Shown: piece after piece, positions 50,855 through 59,848 of the stretch
Position numbering within the stretch: position 1 is the first letter of the stretch
How the letters are laid out: each line of letters begins with the position of its first letter
Origin: Gp13-AA77 sp035949375
GTDB taxonomy: Bacteria; Acidobacteriota; Terriglobia; UBA7540
Direction: 5' to 3'
Length of the DNA: 64,000 bases
NCBI GenBank assembly: GCA_035949375.1
Contig: DASZIG010000085.1
Coordinates: 1-64,000, forward strand
Notes under the pieces: generated by a model
Database searches by the model: none
The model's input: only the letters and a program-made list of their open reading frames with translations
What the model was told of the DNA's origin: nothing
Program-made: the position numbers and the translations under genes

Positions 50855-51928
50855 TCAACGAGGCGACGATGGCGCAGAACCCAGCCGGCGAAAGTCCGGC
50901 ATGAAGACGACCAGTCCAAAGGCCGGCGTGTTCTTCGAATAGCCCGCCACGAGTTGCCGATTGTACTGGTCGAGATTGAATTCGAAGTAGTCCCCGGCGG
51001 AATCGCCGCCCGTGATCTCGAGGTCGGCGTCACGCATCGTCAGTTTACCGAAACAGAGAGATCCTCCTCGAAAGTACATGTAGCTCCGCCGGTCAGGCAG
51101 GGGCGGCGTGAGGCGTTTGGTTTCGCCGCCGGCATGTTGATCCTCGCCTCCGAACACCAGAACGAGGTCTGTACCTTCGAGGGTCGCGCTCGTCACTTTG
51201 CCTTGAATGTGCGGTGGCGGAGTGATCCCGGCCGGGTCGAGCACCAAATCGTCACCTTGGGCACGGACCCCTCGCGATTCCTTTCCATTCAGCAGGCCGG
51301 TCACCCTCACGCCCAATAGATTCATCAGGCCCTTGACGGGAAGGTGCGCCGATTTGATTCCGGTGGTTTGAAGGCGCAGCATGCCGTCGCTGGTCACTGA
51401 CGGGCTGGCGTCGAGCTCGAACGGAATTCGAACACTCTTGGCAAGAATGCCCTTGACCTGCAGCTTGTCCCCCTTGATCTTCACGTCGAGGTTGTGCAGT
51501 GGCGCGCCGGGGTAAGCGAACGTGTATCCATTCATCAGAGCAGCCAGGCTGGCCGCGTCGATTCGTATCGATCCGTCATGGATCCTCATGTCGTAAGACG
51601 CACGAGTGTCGAAGTTCGGAGGGACTCCGTGCGCGGTACTGAGCAACTCCCCGCGCAGATACCCGATGCGAAGGATCATGCCAGACCCGACGTCCATCGC
51701 GACGTTGCGCATCTCGGCCTGCACCGGTTCCGAGCCCGCTCGATGGTTCGGTGTTGCCGGCGTCTCGCTTGAGGCCTGCGCACGCGCCGATGCCGATTCA
51801 GGCGCCGGCTTGTGGCACGCCACGGTCGCCAAAGCGATGACGAAGAGTTCGAGCGCCACCGTGGCCGCCAGGCAGCGAACGAGTAGCGCCGGGCGCCGTT
51901 CAGCCGCCCGCGATTCAGTAGAAGGCAT
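50855..51928 (-). CDS. exported protein, unknown function
   Basis: 357 residues with an N-terminal hydrophobic stretch (LAATVALELFVIALATVACHK); ATVAC could be a lipobox. The remainder is beta-rich with repeated short strands: YDMRIHDGSIRIDAASLAALMNGYTFAYPGAPLHNLDVKIKGDKLQVKG, then IPFELDASPSVTSDGMLRLQTTGIKSAHLPVKGLM, reminiscent in layout of lipid-binding-like DUF2993 domains. Leftward, 42 bp downstream of PAP2, hence probably cotranscribed. I cannot assign a role. Confidence 0.6.
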   Translation of the reverse strand: MPSTESRAAERRPALLVRCLAATVALELFVIALATVACHKPAPESASARAQASSETPATPNHRAGSEPVQAEMRNVAMDVGSGMILRIGYLRGELLSTAHGVPPNFDTRASYDMRIHDGSIRIDAASLAALMNGYTFAYPGAPLHNLDVKIKGDKLQVKGILAKSVRIPFELDASPSVTSDGMLRLQTTGIKSAHLPVKGLMNLLGVRVTGLLNGKESRGVRAQGDDLVLDPAGITPPPHIQGKVTSATLEGTDLVLVFGGEDQHAGGETKRLTPPLPDRRSYMYFRGGSLCFGKLTMRDADLEITGGDSAGDYFEFNLDQYNRQLVAGYSKNTPAFGLVVFMPDFRRLGSAPSSPR

Positions 51929-51970
51929 CGTTAGAACACCTGCTCGAGAAAGACGTGTCCGCGGGGCCGT

Positions 51971-53023
51971 TCACGGTTCGCGCAGCACCGCGTAGCGGCC
52001 GATCACGTAGGCGAGGGTGCCACCCAAGAAGACGTCCGAGGGAAAGTGCGCCGAATCGGAAACGCGCGAAAATCCGATCAGAGCAGCCAAAGGGTAGGCA
52101 ACGTAGGGCACCCAATGGTGCCTCGGCCCGTAGCGCCGGGAAAAGATCGTGGCCGCTGAGAACGCCCCCGCTGTGTGGCCGGACGGAAAGCTCCCGCGGT
52201 TGAAATACGTGCCCTTGGCCTTGAACCACGTATGGGTGTAGTCGCCGCCGTCCTCAGGCAGCGGGATGTCGCGCGGGTGCTCGCGTCCGTCAAGCGATCG
52301 CATCACGCCCGCCAGCACGTCGACATCTCCCAGCGTCTCCGCCGAAAAGAAGGCGGTTTGCTCGGCGTAGCTGTTGTGGAACGCCAACCCGCCAAAGTAC
52401 CACACCACGGGTAAACCCAGGAATACGCGTTCCGTGGTGGTCACTTTGAAAATGCTGTTGAAATCGTCGAAGGCGCCGGTCTCGCGAAAATATGGCGCCG
52501 TGTGCGGATCGAGGGCCACCAGTCCGACGGTAACGCCTACGATCGCCAGCGTAGGCTTCCAGTGTTTGCCCTTCGCGAGGCTCACCGGAAACAGCCAGAT
52601 GCGCTTTTGATCGCTGAAAAAGTTGGGAAAGATGAGCTTCCAGGATACCTGTCGCTGTTCCGGCTCGCTGGCGGTCTGGGGGGCGGGTCCGGAAGCCTGC
52701 CAGGCGGCGGGAGCGGGGATGTGCCGTGGTGAAGGCGTCGCGAGCGCGGCGAGCGCCACGTCAGGGATCATCTCCGGGATCGTTTCATCGATCCCGTACG
52801 CCGGCATTCGCAGAGGGCTTGGCGGAGATGTTTCTGCAAACGGATTCGGCCCGAGCGTCGCAGACTCCCATGGCGGGGATGGCTTGGCGCTTTCGCTCTC
52901 CGCCGCGGGCTGTTCGAGTTCGCTCGATGCTCCGCGGACGCCCTGCGGCGCGGTCGTAATGCTCAACCCCGATACCGCAATCAGAAGCACAGCCCACAGG
53001 CGACTATTTCCAATTGCGGTCAA
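51971..53023 (-). CDS. PAP2-family membrane phosphatase
   Basis: 350 residues. The three acid-phosphatase motifs are present: KGTYFNRGSFPSGHTAGAF (PSGH), SRVSDSAHFPSDVFLGG (SRxxxxxHFPSD), and a K/R-rich entry segment; hydrophobic segments span 160-345. Likely a lipid-phosphate or undecaprenyl-pyrophosphate phosphatase in the envelope; the substrate is not determined. The start is TTG at 53021-53023 with GAGGAGG eight bases upstream; the longer frame to 53344 reaches into upstream sequence without support. An N-terminal signal-like segment and a Pro-rich linker precede the PAP2 domain. Confidence 0.85.
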   Translation of the reverse strand: MTAIGNSRLWAVLLIAVSGLSITTAPQGVRGASSELEQPAAESESAKPSPPWESATLGPNPFAETSPPSPLRMPAYGIDETIPEMIPDVALAALATPSPRHIPAPAAWQASGPAPQTASEPEQRQVSWKLIFPNFFSDQKRIWLFPVSLAKGKHWKPTLAIVGVTVGLVALDPHTAPYFRETGAFDDFNSIFKVTTTERVFLGLPVVWYFGGLAFHNSYAEQTAFFSAETLGDVDVLAGVMRSLDGREHPRDIPLPEDGGDYTHTWFKAKGTYFNRGSFPSGHTAGAFSAATIFSRRYGPRHHWVPYVAYPLAALIGFSRVSDSAHFPSDVFLGGTLAYVIGRYAVLREP

Positions 53024-53266
53024 CCAAGCCTCCTCTGCCGGGCCGGGTCCGGACCGGCTCCGAGCAACGTTCGCCAGCCACCTTCGATTGTCTCGGAGCG
53101 GCCGAAGGCTGCAACGGGTCCGTGGTTGGTGGTCTCTGGCAATCGTTCGCGGCCGCGACAGAAAACAATGCCTCCCCTTTGGGCCATTCCACAGTCGAAA
53201 CCGCGTGAGAAAAAGGTCCGAGAAGGAGGTGATGCCCATTGAACCCGACGCCAGATAGGCCTCCAA

Positions 53267-53283
53267 AGGGGGATCCTCCCCCT
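53267..53283. terminator. GC-rich hairpin
   Basis: AGGGGGA-TCC-TCCCCCT is a perfect 7-bp stem with a 3-nt loop in the 340-bp gap between PAP2 and DUF2934. It lies 81 bp before the DUF2934 start and has no T-run; it might be a terminator, an attenuator, or an mRNA leader hairpin. Confidence 0.4.
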
Positions 53284-53363
53284 CCGGATTTGTCCCCGCG
53301 CCTGGGCGTGGTGCGGCTTGCGGGGCAGGAAATCCACGCGACACAAAAAGCTTCGAGGTGTAT

Positions 53364-53531
53364 ATGCCTGAGTACCTGAAGGACGGAATTTCGGACGTTA
53401 ATTTGCAGACGCAGATCAGAATACGCGCCTACGAGTTGTACGAGGCCAGGGGCAGGGCAGACGGTCATGCGCTCGATGACTGGCTGCGTGCGGAGCGCGA
53501 AGAACTTGGCGCACTCGAGTCCAGATGGTGA
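53364..53531 (+). CDS. DUF2934 domain mini-protein
   Basis: 55 residues, essentially one DUF2934 domain: IRIRAYELYEARGRADGHALDDWLRAEREEL. ATG 53364 with GAGGTG upstream. DUF2934 is a short domain widespread in soil bacteria with no known activity. First of a run of small stress-type genes. Confidence 0.85.
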   Translation: MPEYLKDGISDVNLQTQIRIRAYELYEARGRADGHALDDWLRAEREELGALESRW

Positions 53532-53761
53532 GCCTTTGAGTTCGCTTGCGTCGGCGCCTCTTGGAAGCGCGCACTCTACGGCAAAAAAGACGGCGGAAAC
53601 CGTAAGCGCCCGTATTGGAGAGGCTCGCGCGATGACGTAGCCTATTCCGGTGGGTTCCCGCCCGCCGTGCGCAGGTCAGAAGGGCCCGCGGGGGTGCTAG
53701 AGCCGCGGCGGGCGCTGCGCCCCCGGGGAGTATTCGTCACCAGGAAGGAGTGTTGAACTCA

Positions 53762-54160
53762 ATGAAGTGTGCTATTCGGACTGCCGCCCTGCTGCTTCTA
53801 CTCGGAGCGCTCGGCCTCACCAGCTCGATGTCCATGGCCGGACATGACCAGTCAGCTCCGGCAGCGGACAATACCAAAGCAAACCAGCAGGACCAGAATA
53901 AGACCGGCAGCACGGCGGAAAGTCAAAAGGAAAACTCTTCCGACCGCGAAATTAGTCGCCAGATCCGGCGTTCCCTCATGAAGGACAAATCGTTGTCGAC
54001 GTACGCGCACAACGTGAAAATCATCACCCGGGACGGCGCGGTCACTTTGAAGGGGCCCGTTCGGTCTGACGAAGAGAAGCAAGCCATCGAGTCGAAGACG
54101 AGAGAAGTGGCGGGCGTGACCAACGTAGACAACCAGTTGGAAGTCCAGCCCAAACAGTGA
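53762..54160 (+). CDS. BON domain exported protein
   Basis: 132 residues from ATG 53762 (in-frame GTG at 53750 sits too close to its ribosome-binding site). Signal peptide (AALLLLLGALGLTSSMSMAG), a Gln/Asn-rich linker, and a BON domain (about 65-132; REISRQIRRSLMKDKSLSTYAHNVKIITRDGAVTLKGPVRSDEEKQAIESKTREVAGVTNVDNQLEV). BON domains bind lipids or other envelope components; OsmY is a known osmotic-stress member. Followed 30 bp later by a YflT-like gene. Confidence 0.88.
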   Translation: MKCAIRTAALLLLLGALGLTSSMSMAGHDQSAPAADNTKANQQDQNKTGSTAESQKENSSDREISRQIRRSLMKDKSLSTYAHNVKIITRDGAVTLKGPVRSDEEKQAIESKTREVAGVTNVDNQLEVQPKQ

Positions 54161-54190
54161 GCCCTAACCGGCGAAAGGAAGGCCAAGAGA

Positions 54191-54772
54191 ATGGCAGGGA
54201 AAAACACAGCGGTTTTCGGGATTTATCCGAGCTATGCAAGCGTTGAAAACGGGGTCGACTCCCTGAAGGCGGCAGGATTTCGAAGCACGGACATTTCGGT
54301 ACTCTTTCCGGAGAACGTGGGCTCGAAGGATTTCGCGCACGAGAAGGGCACCAAAGCCCCCGAAGGCGCCGCCACAGGCGCCGGAAGCGGCGCGGTGGTC
54401 GGCGGGGCGCTCGGTTGGCTGGTTGGCATCGGCGCGCTTGCCATCCCCGGTCTCGGACCCTTTATCGCTGCCGGCCCGATCATGGCTGCGCTCGCGGGCG
54501 CCGGCGCCGGCGGAGTGCTTGGCGGGATTGCGGGCGCCCTCATCGGAATGGGAATTCCGGAATACGAGGCCAAACGGTATGAGGGCCGGGTGCGGGAGGG
54601 CGGAATCCTGCTCTCCGTGCACTCCGATAGCTCCGAATGGACCAAGCGCGCCAAGCAAGTCCTGGAGACCACGGGGGCGCAGGACATTTCTTCAACCGGG
54701 GAGTCCGGCGCGGATTACGCCAAGAGCGATAGACCGGTGCCCCGCGAGGTCACCGGCGGCCGGGAAGTCTAG
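54191..54772 (+). CDS. YflT/DUF1269-like stress protein with glycine-rich membrane segment
   Basis: 193 residues. The N-terminal domain (AVFGIYPSYASVENGVDSLKAAGFRSTDISVLFPEN) resembles heat-induced stress protein YflT. A long Gly/Ala hydrophobic middle (about 60-120; GAGSGAVVGGALGWLVGIGALAIPGLGPFIAAGPIMAALAG) resembles glycine-zipper membrane segments, then a C-terminal RVREGGILLSVHSDSSEWTKRAKQVLE. ATG with GGAAGG upstream. Neighbouring small proteins point to a general stress patch. Confidence 0.75.
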   Translation: MAGKNTAVFGIYPSYASVENGVDSLKAAGFRSTDISVLFPENVGSKDFAHEKGTKAPEGAATGAGSGAVVGGALGWLVGIGALAIPGLGPFIAAGPIMAALAGAGAGGVLGGIAGALIGMGIPEYEAKRYEGRVREGGILLSVHSDSSEWTKRAKQVLETTGAQDISSTGESGADYAKSDRPVPREVTGGREV

Positions 54773-54964
54773 CCGGGTCCGGCCGCGAGCAGGGACGGTC
54801 GCCCGGTTGAAGGGCTCCTACGCTGCGGAGCGCAGGGACGCTGCCTGCGCTCCGCGGGGGGGCGACGATTCTGAAGCTTCGACGGTCCGGCTCGTCCACG
54901 GCCCGTGTCGAAGGGTGATTTTTGCAGGCCCTCCATATAGCCTACATGTCTGCGTCTGAATGGA

Positions 54965-55405
54965 TTGACAACACTCCTAGCCCATAAACGGTCGGCCTCC
55001 CCGCACGAGCGATCCGTCAACAACGCAGGTCTGCACTCGGTTGCATCCCAAGACCGGGCGCAGTATCTTAGGCCTTTGGCCGGAAAAGTTGGTGTTGAAG
55101 CTTCGGGAGGCGCAGAGTCGATGGAGCGGTGCCGGCACTCGGACAGCGCCACCGTGGACATCGGCCTGCATCTGAGCGCCCGGGACATCACACTCGAAAT
55201 CAAAGATGCCGGCCGGGGCATGTTCCCTGACATCCTGCAAGCCGCGCGTGAGGAGGGGCGCGGTCTCGGCGTAGGACTCCGCGGGATGCAAGGTCGGGTT
55301 ACGCAACTGGGGGGCCGATTCGAAATCGAATCGAGTGGCCGCGGCACCACGGTGCGCGCCGTGCTGCCGCTCGAAGCCGCCGGACCCTTCGCCGGAGCGC
55401 CTTGA
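54965..55405 (+). pseudogene. histidine kinase C-terminal remnant (HATPase)
   Basis: 146-codon open frame. From residue about 58 on it reads as a sensor-kinase ATP-binding end: SATVDIGLHLSARDITLEIKDAGRGMFPDI, then GLGVGLRGMQGRVTQLGGRFEIESSGRGTTVRAVLP, with G1 and G2 boxes intact. The N box is degraded (expected ALTNIxRHS reads SMERCRHS), and sensor and dimerisation domains are absent. A 5'-truncated, decaying kinase, possibly the former partner of a NarL-type regulator. Confidence 0.65.
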
Positions 55406-55578
55406 CCACCACTTCGGGTTGCCGCGAGCCGCGTCGCGCGTCCGGCGAATGAGTCCAAATCGCCTGCTCATCCAATCAAACCGTTGTCGGGCGTTGAAGG
55501 GCCTGGACCCGCGAAACGGTCCACGAGGGTGAGCCCGACGCCCGGTTCAGGAATCGAAGTAAGGAGGCGAATCCGGAA

Positions 55579-55803
55579 ATGAAAACCGCCGTTCTTGCAG
55601 GTATCCTGCTGGTGGTGCTCGGGGTTATCTCGTTAGCCTATCAGGGCGTGTCTTACACACGTCAGAAGCAGGTGCTGAAGGTCGGGCCGATTGAGGCTAC
55701 CCGGAATACACGGGAACGTATCCCGTTGCCACCGCTGCTCGGCGGCATCGCGCTGACCGGCGGCATCGTTTTGATCGTGATCGGCGCTCGCCGGGGAACA
55801 TGA
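55579..55803 (+). CDS. DUF3185-like small membrane protein
   Basis: 74 residues with two membrane spans (VLAGILLVVLGVISLAYQGV and LLGGIALTGGIVLIVIGA) and a short linker. It resembles DUF3185 small proteins in stress clusters. ATG preceded by GGAGG. Function unknown. Confidence 0.75.
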   Translation: MKTAVLAGILLVVLGVISLAYQGVSYTRQKQVLKVGPIEATRNTRERIPLPPLLGGIALTGGIVLIVIGARRGT

Positions 55804-55932
55804 TCCGGGAAGCGGCGAGCCCGTGTGCGGAAGCGCAGGCAAGTAGGGGGACGGCGAGAAAGAGCGCCTCACGGGCCATCGCAGAACGACAGCGAGCCAT
55901 TCGGCCTGGACGGCGAAAAAGCAGGCCGCCTG

Positions 55933-56826
55933 ATGCGGAGATCCTTGCCCATGCCCGCAAGTCCTCATACGCAGCAAGGAAGTGACGCGCTGCGGCTGTC
56001 CGCCTCGACCTTCCCCTGGCGCCTCTTCCTGCTGTCGCTCGTCGAGCGCCTCGACGCCGATAACGTGATCGGGCTCTCGGCGCAGATTTCATACTACTTC
56101 GCTCTTGCCCTTTTCCCGTTCCTGATCGTTTTGGCAGCCATGGTCGGGGTTCTCCCCTTTACCCATTCCTGGAACGGGGTTCTGGCCTGGATCACCCACT
56201 ACCTGCCGAGCGAGGTGCAGCAGACCGCTTTTGACACGGTGGCCAGCCTGGCCCAGAGCCGCAAGAGGTTCCTGTCCCTTGGTCTGCTCGGCGCCATTTG
56301 GGCGGTTTCGGGAGGATTAATGACCCTGATGTCCGCGTTGAACGCCGTCTACCGGGTCCCTGAAACTCGAAGCTATTGGAGGCGGCTGGCCCTCTCCGTC
56401 TTGATGGTCTTCGTCCTGACGCTTCTCCTGATCGCGACCTTCGGATTTTTGAGCGCGGGCCGCTGGCTTGACGGCTGGCTTCAGTTGAACGCCGGAACGT
56501 CGTTTGCGCTCGAGGCATTGGCGCGCTTGGCGCGATGGCTCCTGACCTTCCTCCTGAGCATTATCTGTGTGGCCATTCTCGACTACGTCCTGCCCAATTT
56601 CAAGCGCCCCTGGCGGTGGATCACACCGGGCACGGCGATTATCACCGCGGTCTGGATCCTGACCACGCTGGGCTTCAATTTTTACGTGGTTCACGTCGCC
56701 TCTTATCACCGGACCTACGGCGTTCTCGGTGGATTCTTTGTCTTGATGGTGTGGATCTACATCAGCAGCTTGATTGCACTCGTCGGCGCAGAGATCAACT
56801 CCGAACTGCAGAAGGTCTCGCGCTGA
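55933..56826 (+). CDS. YihY/BrkB family integral membrane protein
   Basis: About 297 residues from ATG 55933 (the open frame extends to 55825 but the first 36 codons are low-complexity). Six hydrophobic segments; family blocks SAQISYYFALALFPFLIVLAAMVGVLPF, SLGLLGAIWAVSGGLMTLMSALNAVYRVPETR, ALDYVLPNFKRPWRWITPGTAIITAVWILTTLGFNFYV and GGFFVLMVWIYISSLIALVGAEINSEL. Role not established (historically mislabelled ribonuclease BN). Its stop overlaps the BamA-like start as TGATG, so it belongs to that operon. Confidence 0.9.
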   Translation: MRRSLPMPASPHTQQGSDALRLSASTFPWRLFLLSLVERLDADNVIGLSAQISYYFALALFPFLIVLAAMVGVLPFTHSWNGVLAWITHYLPSEVQQTAFDTVASLAQSRKRFLSLGLLGAIWAVSGGLMTLMSALNAVYRVPETRSYWRRLALSVLMVFVLTLLLIATFGFLSAGRWLDGWLQLNAGTSFALEALARLARWLLTFLLSIICVAILDYVLPNFKRPWRWITPGTAIITAVWILTTLGFNFYVVHVASYHRTYGVLGGFFVLMVWIYISSLIALVGAEINSELQKVSR

Positions 56827-59771
56827 TGAACCCCTTGCGGGCCAGGCGCGCGGGGGCAGTGCTTGCAGGCTTCCTGAGCCTCGTCATGATCCTCCCCTCC
56901 GGTGCGCGGGCACAGGAGATTCCGGCGGGCGCGAGCTACGACGGCCAACCGGTGGTGGCGGTCGATCTCATCGCCCGCCCCACCATGAGCACGGACCCTT
57001 TCAAGCCGCTCCTGGCGCAATCGGCCGGGCAACCCTACTCGCAGAGCCTGGTCGACAAGAGCCGCGCGGCGCTCGCGGCCACCGGCCAATTCAGCAAAGT
57101 CGAGGTGAACGTCACTCCGGAAGCCGGCGGGCTGAGGGTCGAGTTCATCATGGAGCCTGCCTACTACATCGGAGTGCTCGAGTTTCCCGGGGCAACGAAG
57201 GTCTTCAGCTATCCGCAGCTTCTCGGAGCCGTCAACTATCCCGTGGAAGAACCGTACGAGAGGAGCCGGGCGGAAGCGGGGCGGGAGTCGTTGCAGCGCT
57301 TCCTGATGCGCAACGGCTACTTTGAATCTAGCGTCGCCGTCGAGGCGGAACTCGACAGCCCACGGCGCCTCGCCACCATTGTTTACACCGTTACTCTCAA
57401 CCAGCGCGCTCGAGTGGGCAGGATTCTGATCAGCGGCCCGGCGCCCGAAGAGTCCGCGCGCCTGCTCGCCGCGCTGCACTCCGTTCGTGCGCGGCTGCGG
57501 AGCGCCAATCTCTCCACCGGACAGCGCTACGACATGCAACGGATCCAGGCGGCCCAGTCTTTCCTGCGGCGTTACCTCGGCAGCCAGCATTACCTGGCCA
57601 GCCAGTTGAAGCTGGACCCTCCTCAGTATGATCCCGCCAGCAACCACGTCCAGGTGACGTTCAACGTGACCGTGGGCCCCACGGTGATGGTCAACGTCAC
57701 CGGAGCTCACGTGTCCGAGAGGCAGCTGAAGAAGCTGGTTCCCATCTACGAGGAGAGCTCGGTCGACCGCGAGTTGGCGGAGGAAGGCGAGGAGAACCTA
57801 CTTTCGCACTTCCAGAGCCAGGGCTACTTCGACGCCCGGGTCACGATGCACTTCAGCCGCGAGCCCAACCAGGTTCAACTGACCTACGCCGTGGACCGCG
57901 GCCCGCGGCACCGCGTGCTGGCCGTCGATATCGCCGGCAACCGGCACATCGACAAGGGCGATTTGAAGGACCAGGTCGTGGTCGAGAAGGCTCACTTCTA
58001 TTCGCACGGCAAATTCAGCCAGGAGTTGCTCGACCAGAGCGTGAAGAACCTGGAGGCGTACTACCAGGACCAGGGCTTTCTGGACGTGAAGGTCACGCCC
58101 AAGACGGCCGGCCGTGAGTCCGGGGTCAACGTCATCTTCAACATCGACGAAGGCCCGCGGAGCGTCGTGGACTCGGTGAAGATCGAGGGCAATCGGACCC
58201 AGCCGGTCGAGAAACTCGCGCCCGGCGGGCTGGCCGAGCGGCCGGGCGCGCCTTTCTCGCAATCCATCATCCACCGCGACCGGAACAGGATCCTTGCGAG
58301 CTACCTCGATCTCGGTTACCCGAGCGTGGCCTTCAAGTCCACCGCGTCCCCTGTCTCCGGCGATCCTCACCGCCTGGCGCTGACTTATCAGATTGACGAA
58401 GGGATGCGCGTCGACGTGGCCGCCGTCGAGTATGTGGGCGAGCGTCACACGCGCCGCCGGCTGCTCGAGCGATCCACCGACGTCAAGTCCGGCGCTCCCT
58501 TGAGCGAAGGCAAGCTGCTCGAGAGCGAAAGCAACCTGTACAACCTGGGAATTTTCGACTGGGCGAGCGTCTCGCCCCGCCGGCCGCCGGCCGATGAGGC
58601 CTCCGAGGACGTGCTGGTCAGAGTCCACGAAGCCAAGCGGAACGTCCTCACCTACGGCGTGGGCTTCGAATCCACGCCCCGCAGCGGGAGCCTATCCACC
58701 GGCGTTCTCATCCTGCCGGGCCTGCCGACGATCGGGCTTCCGAAGTCATTTACGGTTCTCGAAAAGACCATCATCAGCCCGCAGGGCTCGGTCGAATACA
58801 GCCGCCTGAACATGCGGGGAAGGGCGGAAACCGCTTCGGTATCACTGCTCGCTTCGATCCTGGACCAGAAGGCGGCGATCAGCTACAGCGACCCTCACTT
58901 CGCCGATACGAACTGGAAGTCGCTGCTGAGCGTCTCGGCCGAGAGAACCACCCAGAATCCGCTCTTTACGGCGCGCCTGGGGCAGGCTTCCTTTCAAATC
59001 TCCCACGCGCTCAATTCGAGCGGCAACAAGCGCCTCCAGTTCCAGTACGACTACCAACGCACAACGCTCACCAATCTGCTGATTCTCAACTTCGTTCCGC
59101 CCGAGGATCAGGCCATCCATTTGTCGACGCTCTCGGCGTCGTTCGTGAACGATACCCGCGACAAGCCCCTCGACGCGCATCGGGGCGTATTTCAGACCGT
59201 GAACGTGAGCTTCAGCCCCACGTTTCTCGGCTCGACCGACAACGTGGCGCGATTCTTCGGCCAGACGGCCTATTACCGGCAGGTGAAGCCGTGGATGGTC
59301 TGGGCCAACAATGTGAGGTTGGGACTTGTGTCGTCGTTTGCCGGCAGTCACGTGCCTTTCAGCGAGCGGTTTTTTTCCGGAGGCGCCGATAGCTTGCGCG
59401 GCTTTCCCCTGAATGGCGCTGGACCCCAAGCCACCGCGCTGCTATGCGCCGCCGAGAACGATCTCGCGAGCTGCACGGCCGAAGTCGCGGTTCCCGCCGG
59501 AGGCCATCAACTTTTCATCTTCAACTCTGAAGGACGATTCCCGATTCCCATCAACTCTGCGCTTGGGGGCGCGATCTTCTACGACGGCGGCAATGTTTAC
59601 GAGGGCATTAACCTGAGTCACTTCGCGAGCGGCTACAGCAACTCGGTCGGATTCGGCCTGCGCTACCAGACGCCGGTGGGTCCCATCCGCATCGACCTCG
59701 GCCGCAATCTGAATCCGGTGCCCGGCGAGAAGCGGACCCAGATTTTCGTAACGCTGGGGCAGCAATTCTAA
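56826..59771 (+). CDS. BamA/TamA-family outer-membrane assembly protein
   Basis: 981 residues. Signal peptide (AGAVLAGFLSLVMILPSGARA), a series of POTRA-like repeats (about 30-610; for example VAVDLIARPTMSTDPFKPLLAQSAGQPYSQS and HRVLAVDIAGNRHIDKGDLKDQVVVEK), and a C-terminal 16-strand Omp85 barrel with ERFFSGGADSLRGFPLNGAGP and a terminal QIFVTLGQQF. The F at the extreme end is a Bam signal. It follows brkB directly (TGATG) and precedes tamB, suggesting a TamA-like role. It is longer than typical TamA and may have extra POTRA units. Confidence 0.92.
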   Translation: MNPLRARRAGAVLAGFLSLVMILPSGARAQEIPAGASYDGQPVVAVDLIARPTMSTDPFKPLLAQSAGQPYSQSLVDKSRAALAATGQFSKVEVNVTPEAGGLRVEFIMEPAYYIGVLEFPGATKVFSYPQLLGAVNYPVEEPYERSRAEAGRESLQRFLMRNGYFESSVAVEAELDSPRRLATIVYTVTLNQRARVGRILISGPAPEESARLLAALHSVRARLRSANLSTGQRYDMQRIQAAQSFLRRYLGSQHYLASQLKLDPPQYDPASNHVQVTFNVTVGPTVMVNVTGAHVSERQLKKLVPIYEESSVDRELAEEGEENLLSHFQSQGYFDARVTMHFSREPNQVQLTYAVDRGPRHRVLAVDIAGNRHIDKGDLKDQVVVEKAHFYSHGKFSQELLDQSVKNLEAYYQDQGFLDVKVTPKTAGRESGVNVIFNIDEGPRSVVDSVKIEGNRTQPVEKLAPGGLAERPGAPFSQSIIHRDRNRILASYLDLGYPSVAFKSTASPVSGDPHRLALTYQIDEGMRVDVAAVEYVGERHTRRRLLERSTDVKSGAPLSEGKLLESESNLYNLGIFDWASVSPRRPPADEASEDVLVRVHEAKRNVLTYGVGFESTPRSGSLSTGVLILPGLPTIGLPKSFTVLEKTIISPQGSVEYSRLNMRGRAETASVSLLASILDQKAAISYSDPHFADTNWKSLLSVSAERTTQNPLFTARLGQASFQISHALNSSGNKRLQFQYDYQRTTLTNLLILNFVPPEDQAIHLSTLSASFVNDTRDKPLDAHRGVFQTVNVSFSPTFLGSTDNVARFFGQTAYYRQVKPWMVWANNVRLGLVSSFAGSHVPFSERFFSGGADSLRGFPLNGAGPQATALLCAAENDLASCTAEVAVPAGGHQLFIFNSEGRFPIPINSALGGAIFYDGGNVYEGINLSHFASGYSNSVGFGLRYQTPVGPIRIDLGRNLNPVPGEKRTQIFVTLGQQF

Positions 59772-59848
59772 AGGGAATCGACCGCCCTGATTTCGGTTGG
59801 TAGCATCCCTTCCGGCCGCGAGTCGCCTCAAAGACTCAGTGGCTTACT

